Source: SZUA-186 sp039714155 (lineage in GTDB: Bacteria; Pseudomonadota; Gammaproteobacteria; UBA9214). Taken from it: a stretch of 28,110 nt of DNA. The stretch lies in the NCBI GenBank assembly GCA_039714155.1, contig JBDLJX010000029.1, positions 1 through 28,110 on the forward strand, read 5' to 3'. The first letter of the stretch is position 1; every line of letters starts with the position of its first letter. A model generated the notes under the pieces. That model worked only from the letters and a program-made list of their open reading frames with translations. It searched no databases and had not been told where the DNA came from. A program made the position numbers and the translations under genes. This document shows, in pieces, positions 9,645 to 17,672 of this stretch.

Positions 9645-10925
9645 CTAGCCCGGCTGTATTGAATCAATTCCGCCCATGTACGGCTGCAGTACAGACGGGA
9701 CCGAAATCGAACCGTCGGCCTGCTGACAGTTTTCCATCACGGCCACCAGCGTGCGACCAACGGCAAGGCCCGAGCCGTTCACGGTATGCAGCAGTTCCGG
9801 CTTGCCGGTTTCCGGGTTGCGCCAGCGGGCCTGCATGCGGCGTGCCTGGAAATCGAGGAAGTTACTGCAGGACGAGATTTCCCGGTACTTGTTCTGTCCC
9901 GGCAGCCAGACTTCGATATCGTAGGTCTTCGCTGCCGAGAAACCGGTATCACCGGTACACAGGGTAACGACCCGGTATGGCAGTTTCAGTTTTTGCAGGA
10001 TGGTCTCGGCATGACCGGTCAGGGCCTCCAGTGCGTCCCAGGAATCGACCGGTTTGACCAGTTGTACCAGCTCCACTTTCTCGAACTGGTGCTGACGGAT
10101 CATGCCGCGGGTGTCCTTGCCGTAGGAGCCGGCCTCGGAACGAAAGCACGGTGTGTGCGCCACGAAGCGCCGTGGCATGGCATCGGCCTCGATGATTTCG
10201 CCGCGGGCCAGGTTGGTGACCGGTACTTCCGCTGTCGGGATGAGGTAATAACCGGACTCGCCACGCATGGCAAACAGGTCTGCCTCGAACTTGGGTAACT
10301 GGCCGGTGCCACGCAGGCTGTCAGCATTGACGAGGTACGGTACGTACACCTCGGTATAGCCATGTTCGCCGGTGTGCGTGTTCAGCATGAACTGGATCAG
10401 GGCACGGTGCAGGCGTGCCAATGGTCCCTGCATGGTGCAGAAGCGCGAGCCGGCCAGCCTGGCCGCGGTCTCGAAGTCCAGCTGGCCGAGACCTTCACCA
10501 AGGTCGACATGGTCTTTCGGTTCAAAATCGAAGCTGCAGGGTTCGCCCCAGCGGCGGACTTCGGTGTTGTCGTCCTCGTCCTGGCCATCCGGCACCGACT
10601 CGTGCGGGAGGTTGGGAATGCCCATCAGGATGTTGTTGAGTTCATCCTGGATGCCGCCCAGCTCTTCCTCGATCACCTTGAGCTGGTCACCCAGTCCCTC
10701 GACCTCTTGCAGCAGCGGTGCGATGTCTTCGCCGGCAGCCTTGGCCTTGCCTATTGACTTCGAGCGCGTGTTGCGTTCCGCCTGCAGTTCCTGGGTACGG
10801 ACCTGCAGCGCCTTGCGTTTTTCCTCCAGTGACTGGAACTGGCTGGTGTCCAGTGTGAAGCCACGTCGCGCCAGTTGCCGGGTGATGTTGTCGAGATCGT
10901 TTCTGAGCAGTTTCGGGTCGAGCAT
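9645..10925 (-). CDS. serS: Seryl-tRNA synthetase
   Basis: Charges tRNA-Ser (and tRNA-Sec where present) with serine in the cytoplasm. It has 426 residues, against 430 in E. coli. The N-terminal coiled-coil arm that grips the tRNA long variable arm covers about residues 25-105 (LEEKRKALQVRTQELQAERN and following). The class II core has motif 2, CFRSEAGSYGKDTRGM, with QHQFEKVEL just after, and motif 3, GSGLAVGRTLVAVMEN. The start is supported by AAGGA seven bases before the ATG. It heads away from a repeat-rich 393-base gap and is downstream of the ftsK-lolA-rarA group, as in E. coli, but with crcB and the DUF190 gene inserted between. Confidence 0.98.
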   Translation of the reverse strand: MLDPKLLRNDLDNITRQLARRGFTLDTSQFQSLEEKRKALQVRTQELQAERNTRSKSIGKAKAAGEDIAPLLQEVEGLGDQLKVIEEELGGIQDELNNILMGIPNLPHESVPDGQDEDDNTEVRRWGEPCSFDFEPKDHVDLGEGLGQLDFETAARLAGSRFCTMQGPLARLHRALIQFMLNTHTGEHGYTEVYVPYLVNADSLRGTGQLPKFEADLFAMRGESGYYLIPTAEVPVTNLARGEIIEADAMPRRFVAHTPCFRSEAGSYGKDTRGMIRQHQFEKVELVQLVKPVDSWDALEALTGHAETILQKLKLPYRVVTLCTGDTGFSAAKTYDIEVWLPGQNKYREISSCSNFLDFQARRMQARWRNPETGKPELLHTVNGSGLAVGRTLVAVMENCQQADGSISVPSVLQPYMGGIDSIQPG

Positions 10926-10948
10926 GGTAATCCTTGATATTGATTAAG

Positions 10949-10979
10949 TCACCGCAGAGATGCAGAGGACACAGAGAAA
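10949..10979 (+). repeat. CACCGCAGAG/ACACAGAG-type intergenic repeat
   Basis: A purine-rich run CACCGCAGAGATGCAGAGGA continues into CACAGAGAAAAC. Shorter relatives occur at about 12062-12085 (CCACAAAGTTCACAGAGAAA) and 18651-18667 (CCACAGAGAACACAGAG), all in intergenic DNA. It looks like a degenerate dispersed repeat; its function is unknown. Confidence 0.45.
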
Positions 10980-10990
10980 ACAAAAAGGCA

Positions 10991-11312
10991 TTTCACCGCA
11001 AAGATGCAAAGAAAACAAGAAATAAAGCCAAAGATACCAAGGAGAACGCAAGTAAGCCGGCATGCTCATCCGTGGGACGCCGTAAATACGTCCTTGCAGT
11101 GTGCGACCACTGCAGCGGAATGACTGTTGTACGGCTGGCGGGGAATTGTTTTTGAATCATGAAACAACCACCGGCCGTAGGAGCGACTTCAGTCGCGATA
11201 ATGGAGAAAATGCACACCGGCTCATCGCGACTGAAGTCGCTCCTACGGGTTCCATAGCCTGATTGTCTCGAAGAATTATTTTTAATGTTTTCTTTGCGCC
11301 TTTGCGGTGAAT
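10991..11312. repeat. 322-bp element bounded by inverted repeats (MITE-like)
   Basis: The left end at 10991-11017 (TTTCACCGCAAAGATGCAAA and on) matches the reverse complement of the right end at 11286-11312 at 24 of 27 positions. The interior has no convincing gene and carries the nested palindrome at 11175-11248. The overall form is that of a small non-autonomous element, but no target-site duplication is obvious. The ends may simply be two copies of the CACCGCAAAG dispersed repeat in opposite orientation. Confidence 0.45.
11175..11248. repeat. REP-like palindrome, GTAGGAGCGACTTCAGTCGC type, copy 1
   Basis: Two perfectly complementary 25-base arms (11175-11199 and 11224-11248), each beginning with CCGTAGGAGCGACTTC read inward, are separated by 24 bases. 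The arm is itself partly palindromic (GCGACTTCAGTCGC). The same sequence recurs at 18713-18776. This arm type is a widespread intergenic REP-like repeat in Pseudomonas and related gammaproteobacteria. Confidence 0.8.
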
Positions 11313-11318
11313 GACAGT

Positions 11319-11624
11319 CTACACCACCAGTGTCCCTGCCCAGCTGACGATATGCCCCGGCTTGATGTCCTGACGAATATGCTCGAGGATCAGCTGGACC
11401 TTTTCCGGCACGTCGAAGAATTCCACCACCAGCGGCAGGTCCAGTGACATGTCGAGCAGTGATGAGGAATGCAGCTTGCCGGAGCTGCCGAAGCCGCTGA
11501 TGCCGCGGAACACCGTGACACCCTGCACCTTTTCCTCGTCATGCATGCGCTTCAGCAGGTTTTCCATGCGCCCTTCCCCCTCGGTCAGGTAGATACGTAC
11601 AAAGGTGACGTCGAGTGTATTCAT
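11319..11624 (-). CDS. DUF190 domain protein, CrcB partner
   Basis: A 101-residue cytoplasmic protein of the DUF190 family (VTFVRIYLTEGEGRMENLLK at the start, GVTVFRGISGFGSSGK in the middle, LPLVVEFFDVPEKV near the end). These small ferredoxin-fold proteins resemble PII-type regulators and are often found beside crcB. The start is set by an ATGA overlap with the crcB stop and a GCGAGG sequence upstream; a longer frame reaching 11669 lies within crcB and is unlikely to be used. The tight coupling suggests it modulates, or acts with, the fluoride channel. This is inference, since the family has no established biochemical role. Confidence 0.88.
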   Translation of the reverse strand: MNTLDVTFVRIYLTEGEGRMENLLKRMHDEEKVQGVTVFRGISGFGSSGKLHSSSLLDMSLDLPLVVEFFDVPEKVQLILEHIRQDIKPGHIVSWAGTLVV

Positions 11625-11995
11625 AATTGCCTCGCTGCAAGAACGCCGATACCGGCGGCGGCCACGCACACGACCACGCTGGCGACAATGTTGATCAGTG
11701 CCCTGGTTAACTGGCCGGATTCCATCAGGTTGAGTGTTTCCATGGAGAATGTTGAGAAGGTGGTGAAGGCGCCCAGTACGCCAATCAGCAGGAAGGCGCG
11801 CACCGTCGGACCGACGGCCATGCGGTCCATGAGCCAGATATACAGAAAGCCCATGATGAGGCTGCCGATGACATTAACGAACAGGGTGCCATAGGGAAAA
11901 TCGCGACCGAGGACAGTATAGATGCCCGTGGATGTCCAGTAGCGCAGTAGTGCACCAATGGCACCACCGGCGGCAATGGCCATTGCCTGGGTCAT
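11621..11995 (-). CDS. crcB: Fluoride ion channel/exporter CrcB (Fluc)
   Basis: A 124-residue four-helix membrane protein that works as an antiparallel dimer to let fluoride leave the cytoplasm. Family signatures are GGAIGALLRYW (residues 9-19), GTLFVNVIGSLIMGF and GVLGAFTTFSTFSMET; the last holds the central sodium site and the phenylalanine track. The start at 11995 is preferred because GAGGT lies seven bases before the ATG; an upstream frame to 12052 adds non-family residues. It overlaps the DUF190 gene by ATGA. I looked for the fluoride riboswitch in the 140 bases upstream and did not see its conserved core. Confidence 0.95.
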   Translation of the reverse strand: MTQAMAIAAGGAIGALLRYWTSTGIYTVLGRDFPYGTLFVNVIGSLIMGFLYIWLMDRMAVGPTVRAFLLIGVLGAFTTFSTFSMETLNLMESGQLTRALINIVASVVVCVAAAGIGVLAARQL

Positions 11996-12121
11996 GGTTA
12001 TACCTCGTACATCATAGGGCGCAATGGTACACGCAGGATGTGAAACACGCACCAGTCAATCTGCCACAAAGTTCACAGAGAAAATGCAGGACCGGCGCCC
12101 GGCCGGGAATGGATATTATTC

Positions 12122-12136
12122 CCCGCGAGGCGCGGG
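12122..12136. terminator. CCCGCG/CGCGGG hairpin after rarA
   Basis: CCCGCG and CGCGGG with a 3-base loop lie two bases after the rarA stop on the minus strand. A+T-rich sequence (GAATAATATCC) follows in that direction, but there is no real T run. A weak terminator or REP-like hairpin. Confidence 0.4.
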
Positions 12137-12138
12137 TC

Positions 12139-13449
12139 CTACTTGCATTTGTCTTTGTAATCCCGGTCCAGTTCGCGCAAATGGGCAAGTTTCTCTTCGA
12201 TCCTGATTTCCAGACCGCGTGGCACCGGTTGGTAATAGTTCACCGTCGGCATGTCTTCCGGGAAGTAATTCTCGCCGGCCGCATAGGCCTCCGGTTCATC
12301 GTGGGCATAGCGGTAGGTCTTGCCGTAGCCGAGTTCCTGCATGAGTTTGGTCGGTGCATTACGCAGGTGTACCGGTACTTCCAGCGAGCCGCTCTGTTTG
12401 ATATCGGCACGAGCCGCCTTGCAGGCCATGTAGACGGCATTACTCTTGGCGGCACAGGCCATGTAGATCACGGCCTGTGCCAGCGCCAGTTCGCCTTCCG
12501 GGCTGCCAAGCCGTTCCTGCACATCCCATGCATTCAGGCTCAGGGTCAGTGCGCGCGGGTCGGCATTACCGATGTCCTCGGAGGCCATGCGGACAATACG
12601 GCGTGCCACGTACAGGGGATCGCAACCGCCATCCAGCATGCGCATCAGCCAGTAGAGTGCGGCATCGGGGGATGAACCGCGTACCGACTTGTGCAGCGCG
12701 GAAATCTGGTCGTAAAACACCTCACCACCCTTGTCGAAGCGGCGCGTGCCGCCGGTGATGACCTCGTTAATCACGGCCTCCGGGATGGCACCGTCCTCGG
12801 CGAGATCAGAGGCGATTTCCAGCAGGTTCAACGCCCGGCGGGCATCACCGTCGGCGGCTTCTGCCAGACGATCACAGAGTTCATCAGCGAGTTGCAGCTG
12901 CAGTGTGCCCAGTCCGTTATCGGAGTCACCCAGCGCAAGGTCGATAATTTGCCGGAGTGCTGCGTGGTCAAGACGTTTTAATACGTAGGTGCGGGCGCGT
13001 GACAGCAAGGCACTGTTGAGTTCAAACGACGGGTTTTCGGTGGTGGCGCCGATAAAGATGATCGTGCCGTCCTCGACGTACGGCAGAAAGGCATCCTGCT
13101 GTGCCTTGTTGAAGCGGTGCGCTTCATCGATAAACAGGATGGTCAGGCGGGATTCAGCCTCGCGGATAGCCTGTGCCGCAGCGACGGCCGCGCGGATATC
13201 CTTGACGCCGGCGAGGACCGCGGACAAGGTGATGAACTCCGCCTGCGTGGTCTCGGCCAGCAGTTTCGCCAGCGTGGTCTTGCCACTCCCCGGCGGGCCC
13301 CACAACACCATGGAATGCAGGTTGCCTTCCTCGATTGCCCGGCGCAGCGGCTTGCCTGGTCCGAGAATGTGGGCCTGACCGATAAAACCGTCAATTGACC
13401 GTGGCCGCATGCGGTCGGCCAGTGGTCGCCAGGTGTCAGCTGCTGCCAT
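12139..13449 (-). CDS. rarA: Replication-associated recombination protein RarA (MgsA)
   Basis: An AAA+ ATPase of the clamp-loader/RuvB-like group that acts at stalled replication forks and interacts with single-strand binding protein. It has 436 residues, against 447 in E. coli. The Walker A motif is GPPGSGKT (51-58), Walker B is LFIDEAHRFNKAQQDAFLPY, and sensor 1 is IGATTENPSFELN. The C-terminal tetramerisation region follows (DVQERLGSPEGELALAQAV, NYYQPVPRGLE). It shares one base with the lolA stop (TGATG), so translation is probably coupled. It is third in the ftsK-lolA-rarA chain, as in E. coli. Confidence 0.97.
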   Translation of the reverse strand: MAAADTWRPLADRMRPRSIDGFIGQAHILGPGKPLRRAIEEGNLHSMVLWGPPGSGKTTLAKLLAETTQAEFITLSAVLAGVKDIRAAVAAAQAIREAESRLTILFIDEAHRFNKAQQDAFLPYVEDGTIIFIGATTENPSFELNSALLSRARTYVLKRLDHAALRQIIDLALGDSDNGLGTLQLQLADELCDRLAEAADGDARRALNLLEIASDLAEDGAIPEAVINEVITGGTRRFDKGGEVFYDQISALHKSVRGSSPDAALYWLMRMLDGGCDPLYVARRIVRMASEDIGNADPRALTLSLNAWDVQERLGSPEGELALAQAVIYMACAAKSNAVYMACKAARADIKQSGSLEVPVHLRNAPTKLMQELGYGKTYRYAHDEPEAYAAGENYFPEDMPTVNYYQPVPRGLEIRIEEKLAHLRELDRDYKDKCK

Positions 13450-14087
13450 CAGTCCGGATTGCCGACGATGTCCACACCTGCCGGAGGCTTGAATTGGAAT
13501 AACGTACTGTCGAGTGTGCTGTTGCGCACCAGCCTGGTGAAGACAAACGTGGTGATGTTGCCAAAATCGTCTTCGGCACGGATGCCGGCAATGATGCCAT
13601 CGGTAAAATCGAGCAGCAGCACAGTGACATTGCTGTCGTCGCTTTTCGGTTTCAGCAGTACCTGCTGCTTGTTACCGTTGGCTGGCAGTGGTTCAACGGT
13701 AAAGATCTGTTCAATTGGCTCATTGCCGCTCAGCAGCATGGCGGGTGTCGCACTGAGGATGGCGCCGACCGGTTGTATGGTGACCTGTTCCAGATCTTCA
13801 TCGTAGGACCAGAGGCGCTCACCATCACTGACCAGTTGCTGTTTGTAGGGTGAGTCGTAGTTCCAGCGGAAGCGGCCCGGTCGCTGGATCCAGACCTTGC
13901 CGTCGGAAACCTGCTGTACGGTATTGTCACCGTCGCGGACTTCCTGGTGAAAGTCGGCCTGCAGGGTATCCAGGTTGTCGAAGAAGTCAGTTACCACGTT
14001 GCCGGCCGGTCCGGCATGCACAGTACCCGGGAGTGACAGGCATAGCATGGCCGTCAGTAGCCATGCATGGCGGGACAACGACGGCAT
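13449..14087 (-). CDS. lolA: Outer-membrane lipoprotein carrier protein LolA
   Basis: A periplasmic chaperone that takes lipoproteins from the LolCDE transporter and passes them to LolB at the outer membrane. It has 212 residues, with a signal peptide at about 1-25 (LLTAMLCLSLPGTVHA). The mature domain has the LolA pattern: LDTLQADFHQEVRDG, DGKVWIQRPGRFRWNYDSPY, VSDGERLWSYDEDLEQVTI, and PTPAML-like ATPAMLLSG. The C-terminus has DDFGNITTFVFTRLVRN and LFQFKPPAGVDIV, which is the hydrophobic loop end. One-base TGATG overlaps link it to ftsK upstream and rarA downstream. Confidence 0.97.
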   Translation of the reverse strand: MPSLSRHAWLLTAMLCLSLPGTVHAGPAGNVVTDFFDNLDTLQADFHQEVRDGDNTVQQVSDGKVWIQRPGRFRWNYDSPYKQQLVSDGERLWSYDEDLEQVTIQPVGAILSATPAMLLSGNEPIEQIFTVEPLPANGNKQQVLLKPKSDDSNVTVLLLDFTDGIIAGIRAEDDFGNITTFVFTRLVRNSTLDSTLFQFKPPAGVDIVGNPD

Positions 14088-16396
14088 CAGGCTTCCGGAG
14101 GTGGCGGCGCCAGGACTTCGCGGCTGCCATTGGACTCGAGCGGGCCGACGATGCCGGTGTCTTCCATGTGCTCGATCATGCGCGCGGCGCGGTTGTAACC
14201 GATCTTGAGGCGGCGCTGGACACCGGAGATCGAGGCCTTGCGGGTCTCGGTGACCAGTGACACGGCCTGGTCATAGAGCGGGTCCATCTCGGTGTCGTCG
14301 GTACCACCACCGGCCGCCGGCGACAGCCCGGGTACCGGTTCCGATGAGGCCTCGAGGATCTCGGTCATGTAATCCGGCTCGGAACGCCCCTTCAGGTGGC
14401 CAGCGACCTTGTGGACCTCGGTGTCGGAAACAAAGGCACCATGCACGCGTACCGGTACTGAAGTACCCGGTGCCATGTAGAGCATGTCACCATGGCCGAG
14501 CAGCTGTTCAGCGCCCATCTGGTCGAGGATGGTGCGTGAATCAATCCTGGAGGATACCTGGAAGGCAATCCGGGTCGGGATATTGGCCTTGATGAGGCCG
14601 GTAATGACGTCGACCGAGGGACGTTGCGTGGCCAGGATCAGGTGCACACCGGCGGCACGTGCCTTCTGTGCCAGGCGGGCAATCAGCTCCTCGACCTTCT
14701 TGCCGACCACCATCATCATGTCGGCGAGCTCGTCGATGATGATGACAATAAACGGCAACTGTTCCAGCAACGGGGCTTCGGCGCCCTCGAGATGTTCCTC
14801 GGGGTTAAACAACGGGTCCGAAAGCGGGTTGCCGGCTTCCTCGGCTTCCTTCACCTTGCGGTTGTAGTTGGCAATGTTGCGCACACCGAGTGCGGCCATC
14901 AGCTTGTAGCGCCGTTCCATTTCCGCCACACACCAGCGCAGTGCGTTGGCGGCCTCCTTCATGTCGGTCACGACCGGTGTCAGCAGGTGCGGGATACCCT
15001 CGTAGACCGACAGTTCCAGCATTTTCGGGTCGATCATGATGAGCCGGACATCTTTCGGCAATGTCTTGTACAGCAGGCTCAGGATCATGGCGTTGATGGC
15101 AACCGATTTACCGGAGCCGGTGGTGCCGGCCACCAGCAGGTGCGGCATGCGCGCCAGGTCGACAACCGACGGCAGGCCGCTGATATCCTTGCCAAGCGCC
15201 AGTGTCAACGGCGAGGTGGAGCTGTCGTACTCGTGGGAATTCAGGATTTCGCCAAGGCTGACGATTTCGCGGTGTTCATTGGGAATTTCCAGTCCGATAA
15301 CCGATTTGCCGGGTATGACCTCGACCACGCGGACGCTGATGGCGGACAGGGCGCGGGCAATGTCCTTGGCGAGATTGGATACCTGGCTGACCTTGACGCC
15401 GGCGCCAAGATCCAGCTCGAAACGCGTGATCACCGGCCCGGGATGCACGGCAACGACATCCACTTCAATGTTGAAGTCCAGCAGCTTCATCTCGACCAGT
15501 CGTGACATGGCCTCGAGTGCAGACTCCGAGTAGCCCTCCTCGTGCGGGCGGGGTTCATCCAGCAGCGATAACGGCGGCAGTTCGGTGTTTGGTGGCGGTT
15601 CGAACAGTGGTACCTGACGTTCGCGCTCAATACGTTCGCTCTTCTCGACCTTTTTGATAACCGGTTCGATGCGCGGCGGCTTGCGCTTTGCTGTGCGTTG
15701 CTGGCTTGCCTTGACGGCAACCTCGCGCTCCTTCTGGGCGCGACGGCTGGCGAGATAATCCGGCAATTCACCGGCCCGCTCGTAGACGTAGTCGGCGAAT
15801 ATCAGGGTGTGCTTGCCGATGAAATCCATGACGGCAAGCCATGACAGGCCGGTAAACAGGGTAACGCCGGTCAGAAACAGTGCCAGCAGGAACAGGGTTG
15901 CACCAATCGGACTGAACAGGCCAGCGAGGCCATTGCCAACGACGTTGCCGAGCACGCCGCCGGCCCCGCCTGGCAGAAAGCCGTTACCCGGCGTGGATTC
16001 CAGCGCCGCAAGGCCGCAACCGGCGCCGACGGTGAGCAGGAAACCGGACCAGCGGATTGCCAGTATATGCAGATCGATATCACCGCCGGCTGTGTGGCCC
16101 TTGTAGATCAGCCAGCCGCTGTAGGCGACCATGACCGGCAGCAAATAGGCCAGGTAACCAAACAGGTAGAACAGGATGTCGGCGATGAAGGCGCCGACGA
16201 CACCACCGGCATTGTTGATGTCACCACTGCTGCCGGTATGTGACCAGCCAGGATCAGTCGGCAGGTAACTCGCAAGCGAGACCAGTAGATAGATCGCCAG
16301 TGTACCCAGAATAAGCAACGCGCCCTCACGCAGACCGCGGGTGACCTGGTGAGTCAGTTTTCTGTCATTGCCTTTTTTACGCCGTGCCTGGGCCAA
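14087..16396 (-). CDS. ftsK: DNA translocase FtsK
   Basis: Septum-located motor that pumps DNA during division and activates XerCD at dif. It has 769 residues, much shorter than E. coli FtsK (1329) because the Pro/Gln-rich linker is only about residues 205-290; this is common outside the enterics. Four N-terminal membrane helices lie within residues 24-200. The motor has Walker A GTTGSGKS (424-431), KMLELSVYEGIPHLL, Walker B IVIIIDELADMM, and ATQRPSVDVITGLIKANIP. The C-terminal gamma domain (YDQAVSLV, ISGVQRRLKIGYNRAARMIE) reads the KOPS sequences that orient translocation. The start is TTG, with GAGGT placed well upstream. The gene overlaps lolA by one base. Confidence 0.98.
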   Translation of the reverse strand: MAQARRKKGNDRKLTHQVTRGLREGALLILGTLAIYLLVSLASYLPTDPGWSHTGSSGDINNAGGVVGAFIADILFYLFGYLAYLLPVMVAYSGWLIYKGHTAGGDIDLHILAIRWSGFLLTVGAGCGLAALESTPGNGFLPGGAGGVLGNVVGNGLAGLFSPIGATLFLLALFLTGVTLFTGLSWLAVMDFIGKHTLIFADYVYERAGELPDYLASRRAQKEREVAVKASQQRTAKRKPPRIEPVIKKVEKSERIERERQVPLFEPPPNTELPPLSLLDEPRPHEEGYSESALEAMSRLVEMKLLDFNIEVDVVAVHPGPVITRFELDLGAGVKVSQVSNLAKDIARALSAISVRVVEVIPGKSVIGLEIPNEHREIVSLGEILNSHEYDSSTSPLTLALGKDISGLPSVVDLARMPHLLVAGTTGSGKSVAINAMILSLLYKTLPKDVRLIMIDPKMLELSVYEGIPHLLTPVVTDMKEAANALRWCVAEMERRYKLMAALGVRNIANYNRKVKEAEEAGNPLSDPLFNPEEHLEGAEAPLLEQLPFIVIIIDELADMMMVVGKKVEELIARLAQKARAAGVHLILATQRPSVDVITGLIKANIPTRIAFQVSSRIDSRTILDQMGAEQLLGHGDMLYMAPGTSVPVRVHGAFVSDTEVHKVAGHLKGRSEPDYMTEILEASSEPVPGLSPAAGGGTDDTEMDPLYDQAVSLVTETRKASISGVQRRLKIGYNRAARMIEHMEDTGIVGPLESNGSREVLAPPPPEA

Positions 16397-16454
16397 TGTA
16401 TACCTCGTGATGAGCGATCAAATGTGACCGGCTAATCTAAATAAAACGGCATGC

Positions 16455-17522
16455 TTACGCAAACGTTTCTTGCAGTGCCGGGTGGATGATTTTGCCGGCG
16501 TCGATATTGATACCAAGACTCAGTGGCTTGCAGGATTTCCAGTCCGGCCGGGTCAATACCTGGACATACGGCAGCAGGACCGCCGACAGGGCCTGGGTAG
16601 CTGTTTTCGGCACCGCTCCGGGCATATTGGTGACCGCGAAATGCACCACCTCCTCGTCCAGGTAGGTCGGCTGTTCCCAGCTGGTCGGACGGGTGGTTTC
16701 GATGCAGCCACCCTGGTCGACCGAGATATCGATGACGACACTGCCGGGCTGCATGGCGCTGACCATATCCCGGCTGACGATATGCGGGGCACGGCTGCCG
16801 GTTTTGAGGGTGGCGCCGATAACGAGGTCGGCATGTGCGACCTCCCTGGCCAGGGCATCGGCATACGGATGCAGGGCAGTGACATTGTTTCCCAGTGCCC
16901 GCATCGCCGTGAGGCGTTCCCGGTTGAGATCGAACACCACGACCCCGGTACCGATGGCGGCCAGCAGGGTCGCGGCATTGCCACCGGCCATGCCAGCGCC
17001 GATCACGACCGCGCGACCGCGCTCCGTGGCCGGCACACCGCCAAGCAGCAGGCCCTTGCCGCCACGTGGCTGGTGCAGCAGGTTCATACCGACCTGGGCG
17101 GCAATACGGCCGGCAATGTCGCTCATCGGCGCCAACAGCGGCAATTGACTGCCCGACTCCTGGACGGTCTCGAAGCCGATCGCAGTCAGGCCGATGGCTT
17201 GCAGGGCGCGGGTCAGTTCCGGTGCGGCAGCCAGATGCAGAAAACAGAACAGCAGGTGGTCTTTGGTCAGTAACCCGAGCTCGCTTTGCTGCGGTTCCTT
17301 GACCTTCAGCAGCAGTTCGGCATTGGCAAAGGCCTCGGCAGCATTGGCGGCAATCGAAACGCCAGTGGCGATATAATGGTCATCATCATAACCGGATTGC
17401 AGCCCCGCATTGTGTTCAATAATGACACTATGGCCGGCATCAACAAGCTGCCGGCAGGCCTCCGGAACCAGTGCAACCCGCCCTTCCATGGCCTTGATTT
17501 CCCGTGGTATACCGATACGCAT
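16455..17522 (-). CDS. ald: Alanine dehydrogenase
   Basis: Catalyses the reversible NAD-dependent oxidative deamination of L-alanine to pyruvate and ammonium. It has 355 residues, a little shorter than typical members (about 370), mainly at the C-terminus. The known catalytic and substrate residues are in place: Arg15 in EGRVALVP, Lys75 in VKEP, His96 in FLHLAAAPEL, and Asp269 in DISVDQGGCIETTRPT. The Rossmann motif is VVIGAGMAGGNAA (172-184), with Met-Ala where many members have Val-Val. It is divergent from trxB and lies upstream of ftsK, in the place where E. coli has lrp. No link between its function and its neighbours is evident. Confidence 0.96.
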   Translation of the reverse strand: MRIGIPREIKAMEGRVALVPEACRQLVDAGHSVIIEHNAGLQSGYDDDHYIATGVSIAANAAEAFANAELLLKVKEPQQSELGLLTKDHLLFCFLHLAAAPELTRALQAIGLTAIGFETVQESGSQLPLLAPMSDIAGRIAAQVGMNLLHQPRGGKGLLLGGVPATERGRAVVIGAGMAGGNAATLLAAIGTGVVVFDLNRERLTAMRALGNNVTALHPYADALAREVAHADLVIGATLKTGSRAPHIVSRDMVSAMQPGSVVIDISVDQGGCIETTRPTSWEQPTYLDEEVVHFAVTNMPGAVPKTATQALSAVLLPYVQVLTRPDWKSCKPLSLGINIDAGKIIHPALQETFA

Positions 17523-17672
17523 GCCTGCTTTACCCTGCTCCCCTTCTTCCGTACCATAGCGCGCTGAAATTCAGGCGGTGGTGATTGTCCTGTTGCCGTG
17601 CCGGTAAAACATTTTGGCTCTGCGCTTGCCAGTAATCTGCATTGACTGCCTGATCCACCGGGGTGATTATAC

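Noticed and set aside
10993..11217. Minus-strand open frame of 74 codons inside the nested repeat element.
   Set aside because: It is made of repeat sequence with no ribosome-binding site and no protein-like pattern.
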